Shown here: piece by piece, positions 44,690 through 54,446 of the stretch
Numbering within the stretch: position 1 is the stretch's first letter
How the letters are laid out: each line of letters starts with the position of its first letter
Assembly (NCBI RefSeq): GCF_014646115.1
Contig: NZ_BMMV01000006.1
Span: forward strand, 124,001 to 188,000
Direction: 5' to 3'
Length of the DNA: 64,000 bases
Origin: Streptomyces camponoticapitis
Lineage (GTDB): Bacteria; Actinomycetota; Actinomycetes; Streptomycetales; Streptomycetaceae
Translations under genes and position numbers: made by a program
The notes under the pieces: generated by a model
Told to the model about the DNA's origin: nothing
Seen by the model: only the letters and a program-made list of their open reading frames with translations
Databases searched by the model: none

Positions 44690-45547
44690 CTACCGGTCGT
44701 TCTTGGTGAGGAAGCTCTCCAGTCCGGCGAGGTCGTCCGTGTTGATGTGGTCGACGCCCGCGTCGAGCAGCTCGGTCCAGACGGCGTCGCGGGCGGGCCC
44801 GGCCACCTCCGGAGTCGCCCAGAACCGGACACGCTGGCCACGGCGGTGGGCGGTCCGGACGACACGGTGCAGTTCGACGCGTTCGGCGGCGGGGAAGGCG
44901 CCGACTCCCAGCCAGGTGAAGCTCGTTGTCCAGTTGCCGCTGATGAGCGGTATGAACGAGGCGCGCGCGGCGCTGCCGAGGTCTTCGAGCCGGCCGTCGT
45001 AGAAGGCGTAGCGGGTCCGCTGGGCCTCCATCGGGACGCGGGCGGCGCGGTCGCCCGAGATGACCGGAGTGACGGCCCCGTGCCGTACCCCGCCGTGGGA
45101 GTAGGTGCTCAGGATGGAGCGGTAGGCGCGCAGTTGGTCGTGCAGCTCCAGATAGGCGGCCGCGCCGTCGGTCTTGATGTCGATGAGCAGCTGTACCGGG
45201 CGGCGGTAACCCCGGTACACGGCGCCGCCGTTGGCCCTGACGCGGTCACGCAGCGGGTCGAGGTAGAGCGAGCGGAGTGTACGGGTGGGGTCGAGCGTCG
45301 CGGGCTCGTGGGCGACCAGCAGCTCGCCGTCGACCAGGAAGACATCGGCCTCGACGCTGGTGAAACCGTGCGACAGGGCGTCGTGGAGGGGACGCTCGTG
45401 CAGATAGTCGTTGTGCGCGTGGGCGCGGCGCAGCGGCCGAGGGCCGTTGCCGCGCTCCGCCGCCTGCGCGTACGAGGGGACGGCGACTGCTCCGGCGAAC
45501 GCGGCGGCGATGGTGGTCACCGCTCTGCGTCGGGTCGTGAGGGCCAT
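44690..45547 (-). CDS. Secreted PI-PLC/GDPD-like phosphodiesterase
   Basis: This 285-residue protein is predicted to be exported: the N terminus TTRRRAVTTIAAAFAGAVA has a twin-arginine-like pair before the hydrophobic core. The fold is of the phosphatidylinositol-phospholipase C/glycerophosphodiesterase superfamily, Aim6-like: RRAHAHNDYLHERPLHDAL, FTSVEADVFLVDGELLVAHEP and LLIDIKTDG give the metal and catalytic His/Glu/Asp set. ATG 45547 follows GGAGG. Substrate not known; phospholipid head-group release outside the cell is likely. Confidence 0.8.
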   Translation of the reverse strand: MALTTRRRAVTTIAAAFAGAVAVPSYAQAAERGNGPRPLRRAHAHNDYLHERPLHDALSHGFTSVEADVFLVDGELLVAHEPATLDPTRTLRSLYLDPLRDRVRANGGAVYRGYRRPVQLLIDIKTDGAAAYLELHDQLRAYRSILSTYSHGGVRHGAVTPVISGDRAARVPMEAQRTRYAFYDGRLEDLGSAARASFIPLISGNWTTSFTWLGVGAFPAAERVELHRVVRTAHRRGQRVRFWATPEVAGPARDAVWTELLDAGVDHINTDDLAGLESFLTKNDR

Positions 45548-45704
45548 GATGCCTCCGAGATCTGTGGGGCGGGGACGAGGCCCTCTCCGGTCGATCATGG
45601 CGGGGCCCGGATAGATCGACCGGAAGGACCCAGCCGAGTATCCGCCGCCACCTGCCTCAAGGGGCAGGGTCTTACGAAGAGTTCGACCACCCGACGGCTG
45701 CGAT

Positions 45705-46359
<655 letters not shown>

Positions 46360-46367
<8 letters not shown>

Positions 46368-47370
46368 CGACGCGCTCCTCCGCGTGATGGCAGGCGACGG
46401 ACGAGCCGTGACCCGGTGTGAGGACGGGCAGCGTGGCGCAGATGTCGGTGGCGCGCGGGCACCGGGCGGCGAAGGCGCAGCCGTCGGGGAGATCGCCCAG
46501 CTCGGGCGGCGTTCCCGGGATGGCGGTGAACTCCCGCTCCGGCAGGGCGTCCAGGAGCCCGCGCGCGTACGGGTGGCGTGGACCGTCGCCGCCGAAGAAA
46601 CTGTCGGCGTCGGCGAGTTCGACGATCCGGCCCGCGTACATGACGGCGACGCGGTCGGCGATCCGCTGGGCCGCCGCCAGATCGTGGGTGATCATCAGCA
46701 GGGCTCGGCCGTCGTCGGTGTGGCGGCGCAGTTCGTCCGCCGTACGGTCGACCAACTCGCGGTCCAGTCCGGTGGTCGGTTCGTCGGCCAGCAGCAGCGG
46801 GGCGTCGCCGATCAGCGCGAGGGCGGTCGCGGCGCGCTGCGCGAGGCCGCCGGAGAGCTCGTGCGGATAGCGGTCGAGGTGGTCGGAGGGATAGGCCGTG
46901 CGTGCGGCCGCGGCCTCGACGGCCTTCGCGAGCGCCGGTCCCCGGACACCTGTCAACTCGCGCAGGACTTCCGCCAGTTGGGACCGCACGGTGCGTACGG
47001 GAGTGAGGTGCGCCGCCGGGCTCTGCGGTACGAGCCCGACACGCCGACCCCGTACGGTACGGGCCAGGGTCCGTTCGTCGGCGGTCAGCAGGTCCACTTC
47101 CCCGGCCGGCCCACGCGCCGCCAGCAGGGCGGACCCGGTGGTCTGCGCGTTGCCCGGCAGCAGCCCGAGCAGCGCCGACGCCAGCACCGACTTGCCGCAG
47201 CCGCTCTCGCCGACGAGCGCCAGGCACTCCCCCGCGGCCAGGTCGAAGCCGGCGTCGGTGACGGCCGCGACATGCCTGCCGCCCCGCATCCGGAAGCGGA
47301 CGCCGAGGCCGCGCACCGACAGCAGGGGCGACGACAGGGGGGACGGCGCGGGCGGCTCGGGGGTGGTCAC
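46360..47370 (-). CDS. nikD: Nickel/peptide ABC transporter ATP-binding protein (proposed NikD)
   Basis: A 336-residue ATPase: Walker A GESGCGKSVLAS, signature ELSGGLAQRAATALAL, Walker B LLLADEPTTGLD, H-loop in MITHDLAAA. The C terminus has the oligopeptide-transporter Cys motif CAFAARCPRATDIC. GTG 47370 overlaps the stop of the permease gene (GTGA). Confidence 0.75.
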
Positions 47371-48272
47371 AGCATCAGCTCCGATCGGCGGCGCGGATTG
47401 ATCCGTTCCCGCCACACCCCGGCGAGCCCGGCGATGGCGAGGGTCGGGACGATCAGGAACAGCCCGGGGAAGAGCGTCGGCCACCAGTCGCCCGCGAGCA
47501 GCGAGCCGCGCGCCGTCTGCACCAGATTGCCGAGGCTCGCCTGGTGGCTGGGCAGTCCGAGGCCGAGGAAGGAGAGCGCCGACTCGTGCCACATGGCGTG
47601 CGGCACCATCAGTACGGCGGCGAGCCCCGCCTGCGGCAGCACCCCGGGCAGCAGATGGCGCACCGTGATCCGCCACCGCGAGGAGCCGCCGGAGACCGCG
47701 GCGTCCACATACGGCCGCGAGCGCAGTGACAGGACCTCGGAGCGGACGATCCGGGCGGTGGAGAGCCAGTGCGTCAGCGCCACCGACACGATCACCGGCC
47801 AGACGCCGGGCCGGAACATCGCGACGATGAAGATGCCGAGGAGCAGGTGCGGGACCGACGAGAAGGTGTCGACGAGCCGCATGACGATCCGGTCGGTCCA
47901 GCCGCCGAAGGCCGCGGCCGCCGCCCCCACGGCCGTGCCGATGACGGTGGCCACGAGAGCGGCGACCAGTCCGACGAGGAGCGAGACGCGGAGCCCGTAC
48001 ACACAGCGCAGAAGCAGATCGCGGCCGACGTCGTCGGTGCCGAACGGGTGGTCGAGGGACGGCGGTTGGAGCTTGAGCGCGAGATCGACCGCCTGCTGGT
48101 CGAGCTGGGCGACGGGCGGGACGATCAGAACGGCCAGTGCCACGGCGGCGACGATCACGGCGGAGGTGACGGCGCGGACGGTACGGGTCGAGCGGCGGCT
48201 GCGTCCGCGTGAGCGCCATCGCGCGCCGTCGTCCGCCGCCTTGGGTGCGGTCAGCGTTGTGGTGTCAGCCAT
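47367..48272 (-). CDS. nikC: ABC transporter permease (proposed NikC)
   Basis: A 301-residue permease of the DppC/NikC class, with FGTDDVGRDLLLRCVYGLRVS after the first membrane segment, the EAA loop around VDAAVSGGSSRWRITVRHLLP and the LSFLGLGLPSHQASLG hallmark. Overlaps the other permease gene by 8 bp. Confidence 0.75.
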   Translation of the reverse strand: MADTTTLTAPKAADDGARWRSRGRSRRSTRTVRAVTSAVIVAAVALAVLIVPPVAQLDQQAVDLALKLQPPSLDHPFGTDDVGRDLLLRCVYGLRVSLLVGLVAALVATVIGTAVGAAAAAFGGWTDRIVMRLVDTFSSVPHLLLGIFIVAMFRPGVWPVIVSVALTHWLSTARIVRSEVLSLRSRPYVDAAVSGGSSRWRITVRHLLPGVLPQAGLAAVLMVPHAMWHESALSFLGLGLPSHQASLGNLVQTARGSLLAGDWWPTLFPGLFLIVPTLAIAGLAGVWRERINPRRRSELML

Positions 48273-49257
48273 CGAAGCCCACCCTCGGGTCGGCGAGTCC
48301 GTACAGCAGGTCGGAGAGGAGATTGCCGAGGAGTACGGCCGCGGTGGCGAGCACGGTGAGCGCCGCCAGCAGCGGGAAGTCCACGGAGGTCGCCGCCTCG
48401 ACGGTGGCCGCGGCGATCCCCGGCCAGCTGAAGACCGTCTCGATCAGCAGCGCCCCGGTGATGAGTTCGGGCACGCGCGAGCCGATGAGGGTGAGCATCG
48501 GCAGCATCCCGGATCGCCAGGCGTGTCCGAGCAGCACGGTCCGCTCGCTCAGCCCCCTGGCGCGCGCCCCGCGTACGGGGTCCTCCTCCAGCGCGTCCGC
48601 GACACCCTGCCGTACGTAGAGGTAGAACCACGGGCTCTGTGAGACACCGAGCACGGCCGCCGGCAGCACCAGATGTGAGGTGACCTGGCCGAAGGTGACG
48701 ATGTCGCTCCCCGAGTCGGTGAGACCGCCGGCCGGCAGGACGTCGAGCCGCAGCGCGAAGAACCAGATGGCGAGCAGCCCGAGCCAGAACACCGGGGCGG
48801 CTTCCAGGGTGTACGCGACCGTGCTGACGCAGCGGTCGAGCAGGCCGCCGGGGCGGCGGGCCGCGGCCACGCCCAGCGCCGTACCGAGCAGGATCGCGAG
48901 GAGGAACGCGGTGGTGGCCAGGAGCAGGGACCAGCCGAGGCGTTCGGTGATCACCTCGGCGACGGGCCGGCGCATGACGCCTGATTCGCCGAGGTCGCCG
49001 GTGACGGCCGAGGTCAGCCACTCCCACCAGCGCGGGACGAGTGCCTGGTCCACGCCGAGGTTGGCGCGCAGCTGGTCGAGGGTCTCCTGCGAGGCGGTGA
49101 GACCGGCGGTGCCGGCGTACGCCTTGACGGGGTCGAACGGGGAGGCGGCGGCGACGGCGAAGACGCCGAAGGTGACGACCAGCAGGACCGGGGCGGCGAA
49201 CAGCAGCCGCCGCCCCGTCATACGGGCCATCGCCCCCCACGGGAGGCGGCGGCTCAC
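48265..49257 (-). CDS. nikB: ABC transporter permease (proposed NikB)
   Basis: A permease of ~330 residues of the DppB/NikB class: GRRLLFAAPVLLVVTFGVF near the start, LGVDQALVPRWWEWL, the EAA-like loop around ARARGLSERTVLLGHAWRS and the ETVFSWPGIA motif. The GTG at 49257 overlaps the binding-protein stop (GTGA); a downstream ATG at 49230 would give a more typical N terminus and is an alternative start. Confidence 0.75.
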   Translation of the reverse strand: MSRRLPWGAMARMTGRRLLFAAPVLLVVTFGVFAVAAASPFDPVKAYAGTAGLTASQETLDQLRANLGVDQALVPRWWEWLTSAVTGDLGESGVMRRPVAEVITERLGWSLLLATTAFLLAILLGTALGVAAARRPGGLLDRCVSTVAYTLEAAPVFWLGLLAIWFFALRLDVLPAGGLTDSGSDIVTFGQVTSHLVLPAAVLGVSQSPWFYLYVRQGVADALEEDPVRGARARGLSERTVLLGHAWRSGMLPMLTLIGSRVPELITGALLIETVFSWPGIAAATVEAATSVDFPLLAALTVLATAAVLLGNLLSDLLYGLADPRVGFDG

Positions 49258-50852
49258 GGCGTGCGGGCCCAGTGCTCGACGTTCCACCAGGGGCCGGACG
49301 CGAGGCCGTGGTCGTGCGGTTCTACCTGGGTGGTGAGGGTGCCCCAAGTGTCGTCGACGACATAGATGTGGTCGATGTGGGTCAGGAAGGTGTAGCCGGG
49401 GTTCTTCACCAGTTCGCGCTGGACGGTGTCGTACGCGGCCTTCCGCGCGGCCTTGTCCCCACTCTCACGACCGGCGTCCAGAGCCTTGTCGACGGCCGGA
49501 TTGTCGTACCAGGCCATGTTGTTGAAGCCGTCACCGGCAAGGCCGGAGTTGAGGAGGCTGAACTGGTCGAAGTCCGGGTCGCCGGGCGCCCCGCCGCCCG
49601 CGAGGACGGCGTCCACCTTCATCCGGGGCTCGATGACCTCCCACGTACCGGCCTGGGTCTTGATGTCGATGCCGGCCTTCTTGGCGTCGGACGCGTAGGC
49701 GAGGGCGTGGTCCTGGCGGAGTTTGTCGCCGGTCAGATACCAGAGCGGGAAGCTCGCGCGTACGCCGTCCTTCGTACGGATGGCGTCCGGGCCGGTCTTC
49801 CAGCCCGCCTCGTCGAGGATGCGCTTCGCCTCCGCGAGGTCGTGCGGGCGCTCGGTGCCCTTGGTGAACCACTCACTGTCGGTGGGGACAGGGCCGTACG
49901 CGGCTCTGCCCGCGCCGTCGAGGATCTTGTCGACCATGGTGTCGCGGTCGACGGCGACATCGAGCGCGCGGCGTACGGCCCTGTCGCCGGTGACCTTGTT
50001 GTGGGTCGGCAGGGTGACGGTGCGGTAGTCGTACGACGTGGCGGTGTAGGTGCGCTTCCCCTTGTCGTGTCCGAAGCCCTTGGCGAGGTTGGGCGGCAGG
50101 ATCGCGCCGTCGAGGTCACCGGCGCGCAGCCGGGTGGCGCGTACGTCGTCGTCCTTGATGATCGCCATGGTGAACTTCTTCACCTTGGGCTCGCCGCCCC
50201 AGTACTCCGGGTTGGCCTTGAGGCTGATCTTCTCGCCCTTGGACCAGTTGGTCAGGAGATACGGCCCGGTGCCGACGGGCTTGCTGGTGAACGGACCGGA
50301 GTTGACGTCCTGCCTGCCCGCCACGTGCTCCGGCGCGATGGGGAGCACGGTCCGCTGGGCGAAGGGCGCGTAGGGGTACTTCAGGGTGAAGACGACCGTG
50401 CTCTCGCCCTTGGCCGTGACGTCCTTGATGGCGGCCAGCTCGGACTTGGAGGGGTTGTTGGTCTTCGCGTCGAGGATGGTGCGGTAAGTGAAGACGACGT
50501 CCGCCGCGGAGAAGGGCTTGCCGTCACTGAACTTCACGTCGTCGCGCAGCTGGTAGGTGTAGGTCATGCCGTCCGCGGCGACCTCGGGGAGCGCGGAGGC
50601 GAGGGCGGGCTTCAGATTCATGGAGCCGTCGACGGCGAGAAGTCCGTCGAAGAGCTTGGAGTTGCCGTCCTTGCCGTAACCGAGCAGCGGGCTCAGGCTG
50701 TCGGGCTCGTAGGCGATCCCGACGACCGCGGACTCCTGGTCCCCGCCGCCGTCGCCGGAGCCGCTTTCCGGGTTCGAGCAGGCCACGGCGGTGAGGGCCA
50801 GCGAACCGGCCAGCGCCGCCGCGACCGTGCCACGTATGGAACGGTCGGTCAT
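49254..50852 (-). CDS. nikA: Solute-binding lipoprotein (proposed nickel-binding NikA)
   Basis: A 532-residue family 5 binding protein. The signal ends at a lipobox LTAVAC (Cys about residue 25). The body follows the SBP_bac_5 pattern (GIAYEPDSLSPLLGYG; RDDVKFSDGKPF; KPVGTGPYLL). The C-terminal VEPHDHG...WNVEHW histidines could help metal capture. The family also binds peptides, so nickel specificity is inferred from the Nur-like box and the A-B-C-D-E order. ATG 50852 is preceded by an AGGGGTG. Confidence 0.75.
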   Translation of the reverse strand: MTDRSIRGTVAAALAGSLALTAVACSNPESGSGDGGGDQESAVVGIAYEPDSLSPLLGYGKDGNSKLFDGLLAVDGSMNLKPALASALPEVAADGMTYTYQLRDDVKFSDGKPFSAADVVFTYRTILDAKTNNPSKSELAAIKDVTAKGESTVVFTLKYPYAPFAQRTVLPIAPEHVAGRQDVNSGPFTSKPVGTGPYLLTNWSKGEKISLKANPEYWGGEPKVKKFTMAIIKDDDVRATRLRAGDLDGAILPPNLAKGFGHDKGKRTYTATSYDYRTVTLPTHNKVTGDRAVRRALDVAVDRDTMVDKILDGAGRAAYGPVPTDSEWFTKGTERPHDLAEAKRILDEAGWKTGPDAIRTKDGVRASFPLWYLTGDKLRQDHALAYASDAKKAGIDIKTQAGTWEVIEPRMKVDAVLAGGGAPGDPDFDQFSLLNSGLAGDGFNNMAWYDNPAVDKALDAGRESGDKAARKAAYDTVQRELVKNPGYTFLTHIDHIYVVDDTWGTLTTQVEPHDHGLASGPWWNVEHWARTP

Positions 50853-50884
50853 GGATTCCACACCCCTACTGAAGATCAACCGTT

Positions 50885-50903
50885 ATTGCGAACGAGTCGC
50901 AAT
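50885..50903. promoter_or_regulatory. Putative Nur (nickel uptake regulator) box
   Basis: ATTGCGA-ACGAG-TCGCAAT is an exact 7-bp inverted repeat with 5-bp spacer, 33 bp upstream of the binding-protein start. Its core TTGCGA-N5-TCGCAA fits the Nur consensus reported for Streptomyces coelicolor, tTGCaa-N5-ttGCAA, at all strongly conserved positions. Nickel-bound Nur would repress the operon. Confidence 0.6.
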
Positions 50904-50963
50904 TAAACAGTACGCAAAGGGGGGCTTGTCCAGGTGGTATGCCGGTGGAACCGGCGGAAGGAA

Positions 50964-52100
50964 CTAGCCCGTCGGCGCGCCCGGCGCTTGCAGGCCGGTC
51001 AGCGCCGCGAGCCTTTCGCGGTGCGATCCGGCCGAACCCAGCGCGATCTCATCGGACTTGGCCCGCTTGAGATACAGATGGGCGGGATGCTCCCAGGTCA
51101 TGCCGATACCGCCGTGGAGCTGGACGCACTCCTCGGCCGCGTGCACGGCGACCCGGCCGCAGTAGGCCTGGGCGACCGCAACGGCGAGCGGTACGCCGGG
51201 GCTGTCGGTGGCCAGCGCGTCGGCGGCGTTGCGGGCGGCGGCGCGGGCGGAGACGACCTCCAGCCACAGCTGGGCCATCCGGTGCTTGAGCGCCTGGAAC
51301 GAGCCGACGGGCCGGTTGAACTGGTGCCGTTCGCGGGTGTGCCGCACGGTCTCCTCCAAGCACCATTCGGCGAGGCCGAGTTGCTCGGAGGCGAGCAGTC
51401 CGGCACCGGCCAGCAGTCCGCGGCGTACGGCGGCCTCGGCGGTGTCCGCGCCGGCTATGCGGGTCCCGGCGGTGAGTGCGGCGGCATCCACGGTGACGGT
51501 GGACAGCGGGCGCGTGAGATCGAGCGGGGTCTGCGCGCCGATGGTGACGCCGGGCGCCGCCGTCTCGACCACGTACAGCCCGTCGTCCCCGAGGACGAGC
51601 AGGACATCCGCGACCGCGGCGTCGGCGACCGCCCCGATCGCCGCCCCCGGTCGGCTGTTGGGAAGCGGCGCGTCGGGTCCGGTGGAGAGCGGGACGGCGA
51701 GAGCGGCGACCGTACGGCCCTCGGACAGCGCGCCGAGCAACTTGGCCGCGCCCCCGTCGCGGTCATCCGCGGCGCAGGCGAGCAGCGTCTGTGTCGCGAT
51801 CACCGAACTGGTCAGATACGGCGCGGGCGTGACCGCCCGGCCCAGCTCCTCCAGCACCACGGCCGCCTCGCGGTGGCTCGCGCCCTGCCCGCCGAGCGCC
51901 TCCGGTACGAGCAGCCCGGCCGCGCCGATCCCGGCGGCGAGCGACGTCCAGAGCGCGGTGTCGTACGGGACGCCGGACTCGGCGCGGGCGAGCGCGGCGG
52001 GGATGTCGCCGCGGCCGGTGAGCAGGGACCGTACGGCGGCGCGCAGATCGTCCTCCGCCTCGGAGTACAGCAGGTCGGGCGAGTCATCCACGGTGCTCAT
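50964..52100 (-). CDS. Acyl-CoA dehydrogenase family protein
   Basis: A 378-residue FAD flavoprotein-type subunit. Later-domain motifs are clear: YLKRAKSDEIALGSAGSHRERLA, the HQFNRPVGSFQALKHRMAQL helix and CVQLHGGIGMTWEHP. The N-terminal FAD-binding region is less conserved. Its start overlaps the stop of the preceding acyl-CoA dehydrogenase gene (ATGA). Pairs of adjacent, unequal subunits are known to form alpha2beta2 acyl-CoA dehydrogenases in actinobacteria, so the two may be one enzyme. Confidence 0.82.
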   Translation of the reverse strand: MSTVDDSPDLLYSEAEDDLRAAVRSLLTGRGDIPAALARAESGVPYDTALWTSLAAGIGAAGLLVPEALGGQGASHREAAVVLEELGRAVTPAPYLTSSVIATQTLLACAADDRDGGAAKLLGALSEGRTVAALAVPLSTGPDAPLPNSRPGAAIGAVADAAVADVLLVLGDDGLYVVETAAPGVTIGAQTPLDLTRPLSTVTVDAAALTAGTRIAGADTAEAAVRRGLLAGAGLLASEQLGLAEWCLEETVRHTRERHQFNRPVGSFQALKHRMAQLWLEVVSARAAARNAADALATDSPGVPLAVAVAQAYCGRVAVHAAEECVQLHGGIGMTWEHPAHLYLKRAKSDEIALGSAGSHRERLAALTGLQAPGAPTG

Positions 52101-53311
52101 CGGGTGAGGTCCTTCCATGCGACGTCCTTGTCGTCGCGCGGCTCGGCGGGCAGACCAAGGACGCGTTCGGCGACGATGTTGAGCAGTACCTCGCTCGTGC
52201 CGCCCTCGATGGAGTTGCCCTTCGAGCGCAGATAGCGGTAGCCGGCCTCGCGGCCGGTGAAGTCGACCAGTTCCGGGCGGCGCATCGTCCAGTCGTCGTA
52301 CAACAGGCCCTCGTCACCGAGCAGTTCGACTTCGAGTCCGCTGATCTCCTGGTTGAGCCGGGCGAAGGAGAGCTTCAGGCCCGAGCCTTCGGGTCCCGGC
52401 CGTCCCACGGCGAGCTGCTGGCGCAGCCGTTCACCGGTCAGCCGCGCGACCTCGGCGTCCACCCAGAGTGTGAGAAGGCGCTGGTGCATCTCATGGGTGC
52501 GCAGTTCGGGGCGGTCACGCCAGGTCCGGGAGACCGTGCCGATCATGCCGCCCTCGCGCGGGAGACGGGCGCCGCCGATCGAGACGCGTTCGTTCATCAG
52601 CGTGGTCCTGGCGACCTTCCAGCCGTCGCCGACCGCGCCGAGCCGGTGGGCGTCGGGGATCCGGACATCGGTGAGGAAGACCTCGTTGAACTCGGCCTCG
52701 CCGGTTATCTGGCGCAGCGGCCGGACCTCGACGCCGGGATCGGTCATGTCGCAGATGAAGTAGGTGATGCCCCGGTGCTTGGGCAGGGCGGGGTCGGTCC
52801 GGGCTATCAGGATGGCCCAGCGTGCGAGATGGGCGCTGGATGTCCACACCTTCTGCCCGTTGACGATCCAGTCACCGCCGTCACCGCCGTCACCGTCCCC
52901 GCCGCCCTCCCGTACCGCGCGGGTCCCGAGCGCCGCGAGGTCCGATCCGGCGCCCGGCTCGCTGAAGAGCTGGCACCAGACCTCCTCGCCGACCCACAGG
53001 GGCCGCAGGAACCGGCGCTTCTGCTCCTCGGTGCCGAAGGCCAGGACGGTGGGAGCGGCCATGCCCAGACCAATGCCTATACGGCGCGGGTCGTTGTCGG
53101 GGGCGCCCGCGGCGGCCAGTTCGGCGTCGACGACCGACTGGAGGGAGCGCGGGGCGTCGAGTCCGCCGAGACCGGCCGGGAAGTGCACCCAGGCGAGTCC
53201 GGCGTCGAAGCGGGCCTTCAGGAAATCGGTCGGTTCCGTGCCGCCCGGTGGGTGCGCGGCGAGCAAGTCCCCGGTCCGGCGGCGCAGTTCGGCCGCGTCG
53301 ATGGCGTTCAT
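52097..53311 (-). CDS. Acyl-CoA dehydrogenase
   Basis: A 404-residue enzyme with WCQLFSEPGAGSDLAALGTRA as the substrate/FAD signature, WIVNGQKVWTSSAHLARWAILIARTD, and the C-terminal SKGNSIEGGTSEVLLNIVAERVLGLP motif. A Gly/Asp-rich insert (EGGGDGDGGDGGD) lies before the NGQKVW strand. ATG 53311 overlaps the quinone oxidoreductase stop (ATGA). Confidence 0.88.
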   Translation of the reverse strand: MNAIDAAELRRRTGDLLAAHPPGGTEPTDFLKARFDAGLAWVHFPAGLGGLDAPRSLQSVVDAELAAAGAPDNDPRRIGIGLGMAAPTVLAFGTEEQKRRFLRPLWVGEEVWCQLFSEPGAGSDLAALGTRAVREGGGDGDGGDGGDWIVNGQKVWTSSAHLARWAILIARTDPALPKHRGITYFICDMTDPGVEVRPLRQITGEAEFNEVFLTDVRIPDAHRLGAVGDGWKVARTTLMNERVSIGGARLPREGGMIGTVSRTWRDRPELRTHEMHQRLLTLWVDAEVARLTGERLRQQLAVGRPGPEGSGLKLSFARLNQEISGLEVELLGDEGLLYDDWTMRRPELVDFTGREAGYRYLRSKGNSIEGGTSEVLLNIVAERVLGLPAEPRDDKDVAWKDLTR

Positions 53312-54288
53312 CAGTCGCTCGCCCCCGATCCGAGGGCGGGGAGGACGACGAGACGGCCGGTGGTCGTGCCGTCGGCGACGCGCTGGACGGCCGACGCGGC
53401 GTCCGCCATCGGGACGCGCGCGCCGATGAGCGGCTTGACGACACCCTTGGCGGCGAGTTCCGTCAGTTCCTGGTGGCAGCGCAGGACCGCGGCGGGGTCC
53501 TTCTGGTTGTACAGGCCCCAGTGCAGGCCGACGAGCGAGTAGTTCTTCACGAGCGCGTGGCTGAGCGCGGGGCTCGGGATCGTGCCGCTCGCGAAGCCGA
53601 TGACGAGGATGCGGCCCTCGAAGGCGACGCACTTGGTGGACTTGGTGTACGCGTCACCGCCGACCGGGTCGTACACGACGTCCGCGCCGCGCCCGCCGGT
53701 GAGTTCCTTCACGGTGGCGACGATGTCGTCGGTGCGCCGGTCGATGACATGGTCGCAGCCCAACTCCCTTGCCACGCGCACCTTCTCCTCGCCGCCGGCC
53801 ACGCCGATGACGGTGGCGCCGGCGGCCTTGCCGAGCTGGACGGCCGCGCTGCCGACACCTCCGGCGGCGGCGTGCACGAGCAGCGTCTCGCCGGCCTGGA
53901 GGCGCGCCCTGCGGTGCAGGCCGAACCAGCCCGTCTGGTAGCCGATGTGCAGGGCCGCGACCTCGGCGTCGTCGAGGGCGTCGGGCGCGGGAAGTACGGC
54001 GGCCTCGTCGGCGACGACGTACTCGGCGAGTCCGCCGTGGGGCAGTGCCGGGGTCGCGATGACGCGCCGCCCGTCCTCGGTCTCGGCACAGACCTCGACG
54101 CCGGGCGTGAAGGGCAGCGGCGGGCGGACCTGGTACTGGCCCCGGCAGAGCAGCGCGTCGGGGAAGTTGATGCCGGCGGCCAGGACCTTCAGCAGGAGCT
54201 GTCCGTCCCCCGGCGTCGGCCGGTCCACCTCGTCCAGGCGCATCACCTCGCCCGGCTCGCCGTTCCGGTGCACTCGCCATGCCTGCAT
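53311..54288 (-). CDS. NADPH:quinone oxidoreductase-like MDR family protein
   Basis: A 325-residue zinc-independent medium-chain dehydrogenase. The GroES-like domain has AGINFPDALLCRGQYQVRP; the Rossmann motif is LVHAAAGGVGSAAVQLGKAAG, and VVYDPVGGDAYTKS follows. First of a three-gene coupled operon with two acyl-CoA dehydrogenases, suggesting acyl-CoA or quinone-linked catabolism. Confidence 0.86.
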   Translation of the reverse strand: MQAWRVHRNGEPGEVMRLDEVDRPTPGDGQLLLKVLAAGINFPDALLCRGQYQVRPPLPFTPGVEVCAETEDGRRVIATPALPHGGLAEYVVADEAAVLPAPDALDDAEVAALHIGYQTGWFGLHRRARLQAGETLLVHAAAGGVGSAAVQLGKAAGATVIGVAGGEEKVRVARELGCDHVIDRRTDDIVATVKELTGGRGADVVYDPVGGDAYTKSTKCVAFEGRILVIGFASGTIPSPALSHALVKNYSLVGLHWGLYNQKDPAAVLRCHQELTELAAKGVVKPLIGARVPMADAASAVQRVADGTTTGRLVVLPALGSGASD

Positions 54289-54332
54289 GCGGGGGCCTCC
54301 ACAGATGAGGGTCGGTACGCGCTCACCCGCAT

Positions 54333-54350
54333 ACTAAGCGGTCGCTTGTC
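54333..54350. promoter_or_regulatory. TetR-type operator-like dyad
   Basis: ACTAAGCGGTCGCTTGTC contains AAGCG/CGCTT arms around GT, resembling operators used by TetR-family regulators in front of acyl-CoA catabolic genes in actinobacteria. No TetR gene is adjacent. Confidence 0.4.
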
Positions 54351-54446
54351 TCCTGGGAACAGCTCTGCGAGGAGCCGTTCGCCGGCCCGACCGGGCCGGC
54401 CGCGGAGTCGGCGCGAGAGCGCGCCGCTCCGGGCCTCGCCCTCCAG

